64,000 nt of DNA. Source: Plasmopara viticola. Lineage: Eukaryota > Oomycota > Peronosporomycetes > Peronosporales > Peronosporaceae. The notes below the pieces were generated by a model. The model was not told the DNA's origin and ran no database searches. It was given only the letters and a program-made list of their open reading frames with translations. The stretch lies in the NCBI GenBank assembly GCA_001695595.3, contig MBPM02000004.1, forward strand, positions 930,001 through 994,000, in the 5' to 3' direction. Position 1 is the stretch's first letter; each line of letters opens with the position of its first letter. The position numbers and the translations under genes were made by a program. This document shows, one piece after another, positions 10,529 through 21,190 of this stretch.

Positions 10529-11799
10529 GTTACTGTTTCGTACTCGAGGCTTTCCAACATTATGTACTTCTTGTGTTGAAAGTCTACAAGCCACGAGAAG
10601 CTATGATTATGGTGTCGTTCGACCAGTGTGTTTGTTTGGGCCCTGATGGGCTGCATTACAGAATGAGCACTGTCTGCTGAAAGCACACCAGGCTTTTAAG
10701 CATTGTGCAAGCGAGAAACCCTGATGACATCCCACCTAAGTTTTCTAGCCCCGGTATTGTGATGCAATTAACAAGTTGTATAATGGCTATAACATGTGTT
10801 GTCTGAGAATTCTTAAGTGTTTCTAGCGCAAAATTAGAACTTTACAATGACAGGAACCGCTTGTCACCGAAGCAGAAATAGATATATTTTTTATACATTT
10901 ACGGAGACAATTGCGGCGCGCCCATCGATGGACTTGTAGTGTCACAAAGCACTGTATTTTGTACGTTGATCACATTGCAGAGCTTTTATTCTTACAAATT
11001 AAATGTCGCCATATTTTGTAGTACACCCTCATCAGATGAAAATTAGTTTTTGTGCTGCAATTTATCATATTACCATGAAATACTACCACACTTCATTTAG
11101 GCTTTGTATGGATAGCGCTCAATGACGATCGGACACAATATGGCTAGGAGCATCATTATCGATATACTGTTAGTAATCTTTGATCCATGCACATAAAAAA
11201 ATCGTATGTTTCGAGAGTGACGCCAAACATTCAAGATAATTGACGTTAACTTTTGCTTGTTCGTTAAAATTTGGGCAAAGCAAATCAAAGTCAAAGTACC
11301 CCAATCTCATGGTAAATTCCGTATACAGGCAATCATCACTGCTCACGACTATCCACCATCATCGTTTTTGTGCGCTCAAGTCTATAAGCCACGAGAAGAT
11401 TTAATGATGGTAACGTTTGACCAGTATATAAGCTTAGACCATTAAAATGTGCTGAAGCCTAGCCTCAGAACCTGGCTGCTGAGAGCAAGCAAGTCTTTAA
11501 AGCACTGAATTTGCAAGAAAAAGCGATGCGACATTAGGGCACGCTTGAATGCATGGTATTAACTAGCTGCGCTGACGTCCCGACACCATAATCGAAAGTC
11601 TAGTGCATGTAGAAGCGATTGATTACTTACGTCAAAATATTTCACGATCGACTTTTTTTCAGATTCACATTTTATTGTCCTGTCCATTTGAGTTAGTAAT
11701 AAATACCACATGATTCTTTCCAGGTATAGTGCAATTGCTTCTCAACAAGTCACCAATGTTTTTTTAACATTTGATTTTTCACTTTATTGGTCTACTTTG
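10529..11799. other. Lectin-unit flanking DNA with two copies of the 5'-flank motif
   Basis: No gene is visible. 10,529-10,760 aligns with 28,514-28,730. 10,840-11,010 aligns with 17,700-17,855. 11,340-11,799 is the 5' flank of JP4 and aligns with the 5' flank of JP7 (23,440-23,880). Copies of the conserved flank motif (TACAAGCCACGAGAAG... TTCGACCAGT) lie at about 10,575-10,625 and 11,380-11,435. Confidence 0.65.
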
Positions 11800-11924
11800 A
11801 TGAAGGTCTTAGTCCACGCTTTAATGACGCTTGTGCTTGTTAGAGTCAATCCATTTACTTCCGACAAAGACCTCAAAATGTACAAAGCCGCTGGCGGATC
11901 CCGCAGTGATCCCTTTGACGAAAT
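11800..11924 (+). pseudogene. Jacalin-like lectin pseudogene JP4, 5' part
   Basis: It begins with ATG at 11,800 and encodes a signal-peptide-like start (MKVLVHALMTLVLVRV). The KAAGG and DPFDE segments of the jacalin GG-loop follow, with no stop up to 11,924, where Copia Element 1 is inserted. The 3' part resumes at 16,367 after the duplicated GAAAT. Before the insertion this may have been a nearly intact 5' half. Confidence 0.85.
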
Positions 11925-12070
11925 TGTTGAGAAGAAAGTAAAAACCGAAGTGAATATATTTATCCTGACCAATGAACGGCTACCATATGTAATTACTAAT
12001 TGTGACGTACTTGTAATTACTGTGAAGCCATCCACCTGTTCAACATGCATTCAGCGGTGTAATGTTAACA
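11925..12070 (-). repeat. 3' LTR of Element 1
   Basis: It is 146 bases and identical by eye to 16,221-16,366. On the plus strand it runs from TGTTGAGAAG to ATGTTAACA. Confidence 0.95.
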
Positions 12071-12083
12071 CTCCCACTCACCG

Positions 12084-13181
12084 CTAATGCTGTGTGTCCT
12101 TTGTTGCTGACTTGGTCTTGATTCCGGTGGCTTCGCGCAGATACTTAAGCATCTTGGTCCCAACTGCCTTCGTCAGCATATCTGCAAGCTGACTCTTCGT
12201 GTCGATATATTCGGTCTTCAACAGTCCTTCTTGCACGTTCTCACGAATAAAGTGGTGCTTGATATCCACATGCTTCGTCCTAGCATGGTATTCGGCGTTA
12301 TTGGCTAACGCAATCGCACCCTGGTTGTCTTCCCAAACCTGTGTGCCTTCAACTTGCTCGTGACCCATGTCCTTTAGCATTGCCCGCGTCCAAAGAACTT
12401 CTTGTGTGCATAAGCTGAGAGCCATATACTCAGCTTCCGCTGAGCTCAGCGCAACTGTCCGCTGGTACTTCGACTTAAATACCACTGGTGCGCTTGCAAT
12501 CATGACCATAATTCCCGAGACCGAGCGTCTGTCATCCGTGTTGCTGCCCCAATCTGCATCCGAGTATGCCTTGACCGTAACGCTTCCAGTTCCTCGGTAG
12601 ACGATACCGATTTGACGCGTGGTCTTCAGATACCGTACTACTCGAATTGCTGCGCTCCAATGTTGTAGTCCTGGGTTCTCCAGAAAACGTGATAGCTGCG
12701 TCACCACGTAAGCAATATCAGGCCGAGTGCATGTCGTTATGTACAGCAAGCATCCAATCAAAGAGCGATCAGGCTTTGATCGCATTGTCGACCGTCCCTC
12801 TTCCGTTGTGGGTGACTGCTTTGACGACAGCTTCAATCCGGATACGCAAGGGTTTTCAACACTTTTGGCATCTTGTTGACCGAATCGCTTGACCACGTCA
12901 TCGATGTAGCGAGTCTGTTTGATCATCAAAATTCCAGCTGACCTGTCGTGATCAATTTCCATACCCAAAATAAATTCCGCCTGACCAAGCTCCTTCATCT
13001 TGAAAGCATTCTTGAGTACTCCCTTTACTTGATTTAATTCTTTGCTGCTTCTTGCTGCGATAATCATGTCATCCACATATAGTCCAACGTAAGCAAAACC
13101 TTCTTTAGTTCTCTTGACATAAACACATTGATCTGCTCCGCAACTCTTAAAGCCATTCCTGATAAAGACACGATGTATTGT
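12084..13181 (-). CDS. Element 1 Pol: RT C-terminal part and RNase H
   Basis: This is in frame with the upstream parts and follows the TAG at 13,182-13,184. It contains the RT catalytic YVDDM (about 13,066-13,080), then SDADWGS, SSAEAEYMAL, EDNQGAI and KHVDIKHHFIRE of RNase H, and ends with TAA/TAG-type termination at 12,084. No stop occurs within. Translation from its own ATG (13,076) would lack most of RT, so it is not an independent gene. Confidence 0.9.
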   Translation of the reverse strand, partial: TIHRVFIRNGFKSCGADQCVYVKRTKEGFAYVGLYVDDMIIAARSSKELNQVKGVLKNAFKMKELGQAEFILGMEIDHDRSAGILMIKQTRYIDDVVKRFGQQDAKSVENPCVSGLKLSSKQSPTTEEGRSTMRSKPDRSLIGCLLYITTCTRPDIAYVVTQLSRFLENPGLQHWSAAIRVVRYLKTTRQIGIVYRGTGSVTVKAYSDADWGSNTDDRRSVSGIMVMIASAPVVFKSKYQRTVALSSAEAEYMALSLCTQEVLWTRAMLKDMGHEQVEGTQVWEDNQGAIALANNAEYHARTKHVDIKHHFIRENVQEGLLKTEYIDTKSQLADMLTKAVGTKMLKYLREATGIKTKSATKDTQH

Positions 13182-14045
13182 CTAGTTCCAGGCACTCGCT
13201 GCTTGCTTAAGTCCGTAAATAGCCTTGTTTAGTTGACATATGTTTCCTTGAGCATTGTCGACACCAAGCGGAACTTCCATAAAAACGTTGTCCGTCAACA
13301 CGCTATAAAGAAAAGCCGTGTCGGCGTCCAGCTGTTCCATTTGATAGCCACATTCAACACATACCGCGAGAATTATTCGGATCGAATTCATGTTGTCAAC
13401 CGGGGAATATGTCTCGAAAAAGTCGACGCCATACTTCTGCTTGAAACCTTTCGCGACTAGTCGTGCCTTGTATCGCACGATAGCGCCATTCTGATCACGC
13501 TTTTTGGCAAATACCCATCGTGATCCAATTGTGCGTCCATTCTCCCCTCGTGGCTGCAATGTCCACGTTTTATTCTCTTCGTGAGAGCGAAGCTCAGCTT
13601 CCATTGCTTCACGCCATTTCATTGCATCGTCGCTTGCCATTGCTTGAGTATAAGTAGTCGGTGAGTCCGTATCATCGTCAATATTCACAGCGTAAGCAAG
13701 AAAGGCTTCTGCAATTAGTCCATCTTCGTCAATCCTAGCACGCTTTGGAGTCGGTGGGCCCTCACTTCCTTCTGTTGATTCTCCACCATCGGAACCGTTT
13801 CTTAGCATTAGCACTGGCTCACGTCTTACTCGTGTTCGCTCCAATTCAGGCCGAAACACCAAACGATCTTCTTGTTGCACTTGGGAAGGTTGATGATACT
13901 CCGTTAGCTCAAGCCCGTTTCGTACAGGGCTCTCAGAAGGCATTAGCCGCTGTACAACGGCGCTTGGCGTACGATTTACATCCTCCATATCGACATCCTC
14001 GACTGTCTCTTCGACAGCTCCCATGGGATCGTCCGGAACTGACTG
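13182..14045 (-). CDS. Element 1 Pol: integrase-RT linker and RT N-terminal part
   Basis: This is in frame between the two nonsense codons. It has an acidic linker with a PPTPKRARIDEDG segment, the RT entry block TYTQAMASDDAMKWREAM, GSRWVFAKK, the ARLVAKGF motif, DADTAFL (first catalytic aspartate region) and YGLKQAASAWN, and then TAG. In Element 2 the position of this TAG is a sense codon (N-K-T), so the stop is a single-base change. Confidence 0.9.
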   Translation of the reverse strand, partial: QSVPDDPMGAVEETVEDVDMEDVNRTPSAVVQRLMPSESPVRNGLELTEYHQPSQVQQEDRLVFRPELERTRVRREPVLMLRNGSDGGESTEGSEGPPTPKRARIDEDGLIAEAFLAYAVNIDDDTDSPTTYTQAMASDDAMKWREAMEAELRSHEENKTWTLQPRGENGRTIGSRWVFAKKRDQNGAIVRYKARLVAKGFKQKYGVDFFETYSPVDNMNSIRIILAVCVECGYQMEQLDADTAFLYSVLTDNVFMEVPLGVDNAQGNICQLNKAIYGLKQAASAWN

Positions 14046-16178
14046 TCAATCCACTTGATGCTGAACATTGACTTCATCACCATCCTTAACTACTTGAACA
14101 ATTGTTTCCGGCTTAAGCTCTTGCGTGTCGTAGATGCCGCCCACCTCACGCTCATCCAACTTTACAGAGCGGGTCACTTTAATCTTGGCATTCTCCAAGT
14201 CAAACACGCGATAGCCCTTGACATTCTCTGCATAGCCAAGAAACATACACTTGAAACTCTTGGGTTCCAGTTTGGTCCGTTTCACATCGTCAATATGAGC
14301 GTAGCCTTGCGAACCAAATACGCGCAGGTGATCCATTTGAGGCTTCATTTTGAAAACTAGCTCATACGGCGTGGTGTCAGGATGGACCGCATTGCTGGAG
14401 CGATTAATTAAATAAACCGCTGTATTTACCGCTTCCGCCCACCATTCCGTCGATACGCTCTTGTAGTGTAACATGCTGCGGGCTTTCTCCATAATTGTCC
14501 TGTTCATACGCTCCGCTACTCCGTTCTGCTGCGGGCTGTATGGGACGGAGCGCTGGTGTACAATGCCGTTCTCTTGATATATTCCAGCCATTTTCTTGTT
14601 TACGAACTCGGTTCCGTTGTCGGATCGCAAACATCTTAGTCGTGCACCCCACTGGTTTTCGTATAATGTCAGAAACTCCTTGAACTTGCCAGCAACTTCA
14701 TTCTTGCTCTTGATCAGAAAAATTGCAACATATCGTGAAAAGTCATCCACAAACGTGAGAATGTATTTGGCACCACCCTTCGAGATAGTTCGCATTGGCC
14801 CCATGACATCTGTGTGAACACGCTCCAACACACGTGTCGTCTTTGTCATTGAACGAGACGGAAACACCGTGATCGTCTGCTTGCCCTTCAAACACCCGGC
14901 ACACAATTTTTCCACACTTTGCTTGATAATTGGGATACCATTAGTCAATCGCTGTGTCCTGATCAGCGCATCCTTGCTGGGGTGCCCCATGCGTGCATGC
15001 CAAAGCTCCCACTGATTGTCAGCCCCAGTATATTCAACGAGACATGCTTCTTCTTGCTCACAGTCAAGAAAATACGACTTTCCAACTTTTGTGCCCGACG
15101 CAATTGCTTGCTTCTTGTTCCAAATGACACATGACGAACGCGAGAATTCCACACTCATGCCACGCTCTGCCAACTTGCCAACTGACAGCAACCTTCTGTC
15201 GAGTCCGGGAATGTGCAGAACTTCAACCATGCGAATCCTCATTCCGTTCAAACCAGTCAATTTTACCGTGCCGGCTCCTTTGACAAGCAACTTCTTCCCG
15301 TCTGCAATCGTAACTTCGATGCTAGCTTCTAGGCCCTTGTACTCGAACAAGTCCTTCCTGTGTGGGGTCATGTGGGAAGTTGCTCCACTATCAATCAGCC
15401 ATCCTGATGGCTTCCCTTTACCAACAGCAAACACCGTGTCGTCGCTATTGAATCTTTTACCGGCGGGGCAGTTCCGCTTCATGTGTCCAAACTGGTCACA
15501 GTTGAAGCACTTGCCCTTGAATCCGCCGTTATTGCGTGGAGGACCACCCTTTCGCCCATTGTCCCGTCCACCTTTGAATCTTCTAGCATTTCCATTTCCA
15601 TTTACGCGAAACGCTTTCTCTGTAGCTTCTTTCCTCTGCAGCTTCTCCGACTCTTTGAGCAGCTTCTCCTTGACTTCTATCAACGAAATGTCTCTTGCAT
15701 TTTCCACAATTGACGAAATCAAGTCGTACTCCGAAGGTAGACTGCTGAGAAGTACCACCAGCTGGCGTGACTCATCAATTTGCTCTCCCGTAGTCTGTAG
15801 TCCCACTACTAGCTCGTCAAAAAAGTCCAGATGCTCTGCCATGCTTGTTCCACTTTCCATCTTGAACTCATGTAGACGACGAGTCATCACAACACTATTG
15901 TGAAGAGTCGAGCGATTGTAGAAATCGCGGAGGGTTCCCCACGCCTCCATAGCACGCGTAGCCGACCGAATCTTGGTCTGGTGCTGGATCTCAACGCCTT
16001 GAGCAATGATGCCTAGCGCCTTGGCATCATTAACCAGCCACGCCTCCGTGACGTCCTTCTCTTCCTTGACGGCCATGATGTGTCCCAGGAGACCCTTCCG
16101 CGCCAGGGTCATCCTCATGTTAAACTCCCAGTGGTAATAGTTACCACTTCCTAGGAGGACTTCGGTGCGCTTGTTCAT
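14046..16178 (-). CDS. Element 1 Gag-protease-integrase polyprotein (710 aa)
   Basis: It starts at ATG 16,178, just inside the 5' LTR. Gag occupies about residues 1-245 with a CCHC zinc knuckle (C224, C227, H232, C237). The protease active site DSG is at 263-265 with the LHIPGLDRRLLS block following. The integrase HHCC domain has H394, H399, C426 and C429, and the DDE core is D457, D520 and E556 within HTDVMGPM, DNGTEF and NGVAER. It ends at TGA 14,046-14,048, which is CGA in Element 2, so the frame would otherwise continue into RT. It makes the particle, processing and insertion functions, and all catalytic residues I can check are present. Confidence 0.94.
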   Translation of the reverse strand: MNKRTEVLLGSGNYYHWEFNMRMTLARKGLLGHIMAVKEEKDVTEAWLVNDAKALGIIAQGVEIQHQTKIRSATRAMEAWGTLRDFYNRSTLHNSVVMTRRLHEFKMESGTSMAEHLDFFDELVVGLQTTGEQIDESRQLVVLLSSLPSEYDLISSIVENARDISLIEVKEKLLKESEKLQRKEATEKAFRVNGNGNARRFKGGRDNGRKGGPPRNNGGFKGKCFNCDQFGHMKRNCPAGKRFNSDDTVFAVGKGKPSGWLIDSGATSHMTPHRKDLFEYKGLEASIEVTIADGKKLLVKGAGTVKLTGLNGMRIRMVEVLHIPGLDRRLLSVGKLAERGMSVEFSRSSCVIWNKKQAIASGTKVGKSYFLDCEQEEACLVEYTGADNQWELWHARMGHPSKDALIRTQRLTNGIPIIKQSVEKLCAGCLKGKQTITVFPSRSMTKTTRVLERVHTDVMGPMRTISKGGAKYILTFVDDFSRYVAIFLIKSKNEVAGKFKEFLTLYENQWGARLRCLRSDNGTEFVNKKMAGIYQENGIVHQRSVPYSPQQNGVAERMNRTIMEKARSMLHYKSVSTEWWAEAVNTAVYLINRSSNAVHPDTTPYELVFKMKPQMDHLRVFGSQGYAHIDDVKRTKLEPKSFKCMFLGYAENVKGYRVFDLENAKIKVTRSVKLDEREVGGIYDTQELKPETIVQVVKDGDEVNVQHQVD

Positions 16179-16220
16179 ATCGGGCGAGAACGTTGCTTGA
16201 GCTTGTTGTGGCTGTTAACC

Positions 16221-16366
16221 TGTTGAGAAGAAAGTAAAAACCGAAGTGAATATATTTATCCTGACCAATGAACGGCTACCATATGTAATTACTAATTGTG
16301 ACGTACTTGTAATTACTGTGAAGCCATCCACCTGTTCAACATGCATTCAGCGGTGTAATGTTAACA
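16221..16366 (-). repeat. 5' LTR of Element 1
   Basis: It is 146 bases and identical by eye to 11,925-12,070. The primer-binding region just inside (minus strand) begins GGTTAACAGCC. Confidence 0.95.
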
Positions 16367-16745
16367 GAAATTAGATTTTTTTGCGCTGGGCAAACTTTGA
16401 CGACAGTTAAGCTATGTAGTGGCCAGCTTCTGGATGGCATTGGCGTTGTCTTCTTTTCTCCGACCAATGTGTAGCATGAGCCGTTTCACGGTTCGGAGAA
16501 GATGTGTCGAGTGATCGATCTTGAACCAGATGAGAATATTACTTTTGTTGAGATGCGCACTGTGGGCTATGGTGATTTTAAGACAAAGCGCATTCGTTAC
16601 GTTAAGATCTAAATCCAAGGTATCACGCTCTAAGAAGCCGGCAAGATACCTAAGTGGAGAACATCCTTCATAATCGTACAGCTCCTGATGGGTTTTACGG
16701 CCGCAGTGGGGATGAATTTGATTTACTTGGTCATACATGGACTTC
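16367..16745 (+). pseudogene. Jacalin-like lectin pseudogene JP4, 3' part
   Basis: It continues the lectin ORF after the duplicated GAAAT, with a GQTLTTVKL-like segment (about 16,388-16,415), LLDGIGV (16,427-16,447), a HCxGxxxGYGDFK-like middle and a C-terminal GFYGRSGDEFDLLG (about 16,690-16,730). A run of T at 16,374-16,380 shifts the frame, and stops follow. The sugar-binding loop residues GDEFD are still readable. Confidence 0.85.
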
Positions 16746-17231
16746 AGTTTCGTACCTAGCCTATGCACTCGATTGCAAGCAAAGCTTATTTTTGTATCCA
16801 TGCATGCTTAAAGAAGCCTTTAAGTGGATGATTTGTATGGTGTTCTCAAAATTTTTGCTTGCTGCTTTTTTATGTCCGTGTTTTAAGAATCGGCAATGAA
16901 TCTAACCTAAGAATCATTTTAAAATTTAGCATCTAACACAAGCTTTTCATGCGATTGAGTGTACCGTAAAATCATTAATCTGCAATGCGAAAGCCCCAAA
17001 AAATCTACCGCATGAAAGTTGAATCGCGAAATAGGAATTGCATCAAGGTTGACCGAATTTTTTTTAATATACCTATCAATCAATTAATTATGGTTTTAAT
17101 TAGCCCATTGTAGTCTTCACTATAATACTGGTCGAACGACGCCAACACTTTGGCTTCTCGTAATTTGTAGACCCTTCCAGCGAAAATGTAGGTGATGGTT
17201 TAAAATTCTTTTTCTCTTCCACCCGACTAAC
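16746..17231. other. Lectin-unit flank, no gene seen
   Basis: This is AT-rich 3' flank of JP4 (related to 24,600-24,960) and 5' flank of JP5. A reverse copy of the conserved flank motif lies at about 17,125-17,180. Confidence 0.6.
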
Positions 17232-17480
17232 TTCGATGAGGCTTTACTCCCATGATTTGGTGACGCAAGTCCTTGTTAAAGCCAAGACACTTAATTCCGA
17301 CTAACATCTCTAAATGTACAAAATTGCTGGTGGACCCCACAATGATCATTTTGACGAATTTCAATTCGTTAGCTCTGGGCAAACATTGACGACAATCAAG
17401 CTCTGTGGTGGCGAGCATATGGATGAAATTGGCGTTTCGATCTTCTCTATGACAGCATTAAAGCATGATTAATTTTGCGG
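17232..17480 (+). pseudogene. Jacalin-like lectin pseudogene JP5 (short-form)
   Basis: The 5' half of the lectin is readable (leader, KIAGGP, FVSSGQTLTTIKLCGG, GIGVSIFSMT). It then switches to a tail not present in the intact gene. The same switch and tail occur in JP6 and JP10. The leader has a stop and a frameshift. Confidence 0.7.
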
Positions 17481-17855
17481 TTCGATTCCTTTTAGGCTTT
17501 TCACGCAAAAAGCTGGCTTTATGTTGCACTTAATCACGAATGACTGCTGTGAAAAATTCGTCCGACATCTTTTCGATGAAGACTTTGGATTGAAAACAAG
17601 TTTGTCTATATTTTCTCCTTCTAACTCTTATTTGACTTTGAAAAATGTTGTCTGGGAACCCTTGCCTGTCTTCGGCATACAACGGAAACGAATTACGAAG
17701 GCAGGGACCGCTAGGCACTTAACAAAAAAAGTATTTCTGTATACTTCCGCAGACAATTGCAGCGTGACCAGATGAAATATCGCAAAACAGTGCATTTTGT
17801 ATTGTTGATCACGTTACAGTGCTGACCCCGTTGCAGAGCTATCTCTTTTTTAAAA
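17481..17855. other. Flank of JP5 up to Element Y
   Basis: 17,481-17,600 is the shared tail of short-form lectin copies. 17,700-17,855 aligns with 10,840-11,010. No gene is visible. Confidence 0.55.
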
Positions 17856-18038
17856 CGTGGACGGTAAATTGAAAAGTATGCAAATCACACTTTTATCTCC
17901 CATGCGGTGATCGTAACGCTCAAGAAGCTTCGCCTATCTGTTCTAGACGTATCAGATGTCTCGTCAATTAGTCGTCTTCAACCCATAATGGGTGGACGAC
18001 CACCAAGCGACGGATCAACGACCGTGCTCCTCCCAATA
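17856..18038 (-). repeat. 3' LTR of Element Y
   Basis: In element orientation it starts TATTGGGAGG, the same TA-start mutation as the X 3' LTR. It matches the X LTR for about 45 bases and then diverges. It contains the family's hairpin in damaged form. Confidence 0.7.
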
Positions 18039-18498
18039 CTCCCACTCACTGTTGTTGCTTCTTTGGCCCGCTTGCTGTGATGCTCATGCCGGTATGGAGA
18101 TACTCGAATCGCTTGGTGCCGAGTGATGTCAGCCAGTTGGAACTGTTTTTCCTTGTAGGCCACCTTGATCTCACCAGATGTGACTTTCTCTCGGATAAAG
18201 TGGTGGCGAAGATCCACGTGTTTCGTGCGTGCGTGGTATCCATTGTTTGCTGCGAATACGATCGCCCCTTGATTGTCTTCATAAATGACAGCGGGGAAAC
18301 ACTGTGCGTATTCGAGGTCTGACATTATCATACGTGCCCACAGCACTTCTTGCGTGCATAAAATTAATGCCATATACTCGGCTTCGAAAGTACTCACCGC
18401 CACAGTACGCTGATACTTCGACTTGAATACTACAGGTCCACCGTAGAGTATCAAAATGACACCAGACACCGAGCGCCGATAATCTAAAATACTTCCCA
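18039..18498 (-). pseudogene. Element Y RNase H (broken)
   Basis: The motifs DYRRSVSG, STFEAEYMAL, EDNQGAI and KHVDLRHHFIRE are present, with the same C-terminal frameshift as in Element X (ADIT|RHQA). Confidence 0.83.
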
Positions 18499-19510
18499 AT
18501 TGGAGTGACTATACGCACTGAGCTGTTGTTGAATGGGTTGACGACTGTAGTGTAATCCTAGGTTTCTCGTCGTGAGGATATAGCGCAGCACCTTGATGAG
18601 TGCCTTCCAGTGTTGACTGCCTGGATTGGCAGCGAAACGTCCCAATTGACGCAATGAAAACGATGGGTCAGGTCTTGTGGTTGACTCAACATACATCAGT
18701 CGTCCACGTCGTTGGCGGTATGGGATTTGACTCATAGCTTCTCTCTCTGCATCAGTCTTTGGGCTCTCGTCGCCTGGCAACTTGGTACTAATGCCACATG
18801 GGTTGGTCGTAGTGCGAGCGTGTACTTGGTGGAAAATATCGGCGGTCTCATGGATGTGGTCGTGTTCCGGGATATTCATTTCTCGCTTCTTACGGTCGTA
18901 GTTGATATCCATGCTGAGTAGTCGTTTGACTGAACCTAGATCCTTTCTTTTAAAGCGCTGACCTTTTGCGTTCTTGATGTTCTGGATCATGCTTTGTGAC
19001 TTCGCAGCCAGTACCATATCATCAACATAGAGACACACATACGCCCAGTTGTCACCGTCATTCTTCTTGTTGTCGCACCTATAACTTCCACATGCGACGA
19101 AGTTCGTCCCCAGCAATGCATTAAGGATGGTTTTGTACCAGGCGCTTGCGGCTTGCTTCAGCCCGTAGAGTTCACGGTTGAGCTTGAGGAAGTATCCTCT
19201 CTCGATGCTCATTCCCTTCGGTGGCTCAAGGTACATCTTTACATCAAGGTCTGCATTGAAATAAGCCGTGTCGACATCGACTTGGTCTATGATATATCCC
19301 GCCGCACAACGCACTGAAAATAGTATCCTAATGGAGTTACTGCTGCATTTGACTCGAAGAAGTCCACATTGAAGATCTGTAAGAACCCTAATGCCACTTA
19401 TCGCGCTTTGTATCGTCCATCAATCTTTGTTGTCCAGACCCACTTGCAGCCAACAGTCTTTATTCCTGGTTGGCGCTAGACGGGAGTTTATGTCTTGTTT
19501 CGCTCGATTC
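18484..19510 (-). pseudogene. Element Y reverse transcriptase (broken)
   Basis: 18,484-19,314 is open and carries VDVDTAYFNA, LYGLKQAASAWY and YVDDM. It differs from the X stretch at three residues. The N-terminal part (19,315-19,510) is split over frames. Confidence 0.85.
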
Positions 19511-20160
19511 TTATTTAATGGCTTTGCTCCAGTGTTGGCTCCTTGGCCCGTTCACTGCCTCTTCGTACGATTGTGGAAGATCTCGTGCTGCCACGGCAAC
19601 CTCTGCCATCAAAGCCGTATAACTATCCAGTCGTGAACGTTTGATTAGTCTTCCGCTGTCCTTATTCCCACTATTGTCGCTGCTCTCATTGTACACAACG
19701 ATGTCCCTTCCGTTGTTGTCCTCCACACCACGTTCGATCACGAGTGGGTTTATTTGTTCAATTCTTGGTGCATCATAAATGATCTCTTGCTGCACAGGTT
19801 CACCTCTTCCAGTGACCACGTCAGCAAAAACACGTCGTTTGAAGTGAGGGTGGCTCCTACGTGTGACATGAGGTCGAAAAACGTTGGAGTCGACTTGGTC
19901 GTTATAGCAAAATGTTTGGTGGCGAGGATCTTGTTTGATCTGTTTCAGGTTCTCCGGTTGTCGGGGGATATTCATGTTATTCATGTATCCACGTGTCCAC
20001 TGACAACCGTTTCATGGATATTATCGGTGTGCTCATCTCAACATTGTCGTCGAACGGTTCTTCTTCCATCACCACATAAGCATTGACGTCCTGTAGATCA
20101 TTAGGTACCCAGTCCACCACGTCATCGTCCTCAGACTTGATCACCAGTGTTGTTGTCACT
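19511..20160 (-). pseudogene. Element Y integrase-RT linker region
   Basis: It is open for 157 codons at 19,511-19,984 and ends in the YEEAVNGPRSQHW block before RT. It is nearly identical to X, but open further upstream because X has a TAG where Y reads through. Confidence 0.7.
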
Positions 20161-21190
20161 GCACTATCTGTGTTGTCTTCATATATGCCGCCTGTTCATC
20201 AAGTACGACCGCTCGACTCACTTTAGCAGTGTTCGTCTCAAAATCGAGTGCCTTGTACCCTAATAGCATCCAGCGATAGCTCTTCGCATCGAACTTCGTG
20301 CGCTTGAAATCATCGATATGTGCTTAACCTAACGACCTAAATACGCGTAGATATTGTAGCTAAGGCTTCACTTTGAAGCACAGCTCAAATGGAGTCATAG
20401 TCTTGTTGTTTGCATTTGTGGTCCGATTGATTATGTACACTTCTGTGTCCACGGCTTGGCCCACCACTTCGTAGCTACACATTTGAAGTGCATCAAACTT
20501 CTGGCCTTCTCCACGATGGTCCGAGTCATGCGCTTCGCGATGCCATTCTGCTGCGGGCTGTATGGCACAGTCTTCTGATGCACAATCCCATCTTTTTATA
20601 AAACGCTGCAAGCCGCTTGTTCTTGTATTTGCCACTGTTGTCTGTACGCAGGACTTTGATCGTCGTTCCACACTGTTGCTCCATCTCATTTTTGTACTCG
20701 ATGACGTTGGTGGTATTTCAATTTTTGCTTTTAAAAAGTACACATTACAACTCCAGAATAATCGGCCACGAAGGTCACCACATTCCGTGACCCACCAGTG
20801 GTTTCTGTTCTCATTGGTTCCATGACGTCGGAGTGGACAAGTTGCAGCGGTTGCGTTGTCTTCTTCTTGGACTATTTGGGAAAGTTAGCCACAGCCATCT
20901 TGCCTTGCAGGCATCCACCGCACAGTTTTTGGTATACTGCCCTCGTCACGTTTGGTAGCCCTTCAGTGACCGTTTGCATCTTCTCGTAGTTGTTGTAGCT
21001 TGTGTGGCCAATTCTTGCACGCCACAGCTCCCAATCGTCATTTTTGTATTCATGCGCCACTATCATCGCGTTCTCGTGCTCCACCGTCAGCGTGTACACG
21101 TTTCCATTGTGTTTGGCCGAGATCATGAGCTCATCATCTTTGTAAACCCCACAGTAAGTCTCACCGAAGCGAACGCCATGCTCGTGTTAG
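20161..21190 (-). pseudogene. Element Y integrase region (broken)
   Basis: The same blocks as in X are visible on the minus strand: WRARIGH near 21,000-21,030, CGGCLQGK near 20,905-20,925, the DDE-region fragments at 20,500-20,700 and the linker start. Frameshifts are shared with X, although Y keeps CAG (Q) where X has TAA near 7,245. Confidence 0.73.

Larger units (their letters stand above)
11925..16366 (-). mobile_element. Complete Copia family-1 retrotransposon, Element 1 (young insertion)
   Basis: This is a 4,442-base element with two 146-base LTRs that I find identical, flanked by a perfect 5-base target-site duplication GAAAT (11,920-11,924 and 16,367-16,371). One reading frame runs from ATG 16,178 to the stop at 12,084-12,086. 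It encodes Gag, protease, integrase, RT and RNase H, and only two in-frame stops interrupt it (TGA at 14,046-14,048 and TAG at 13,182-13,184). It lies inside lectin pseudogene JP4. Identical LTRs indicate very recent insertion, but the copy as read cannot make full-length Pol. Confidence 0.96.

Noticed and set aside
15016..15903. Plus-strand open frame of 295 codons
   Set aside because: It is antisense to the Gag/protease part of Element 1, whose zinc knuckle and protease motifs show the minus strand is coding.
17479..17489. GGTTCGATTCC, a tRNA B-box-like sequence
   Set aside because: It lies in the shared tail of short-form lectin pseudogenes. Other copies lack the motif, and no cloverleaf or A box is visible.
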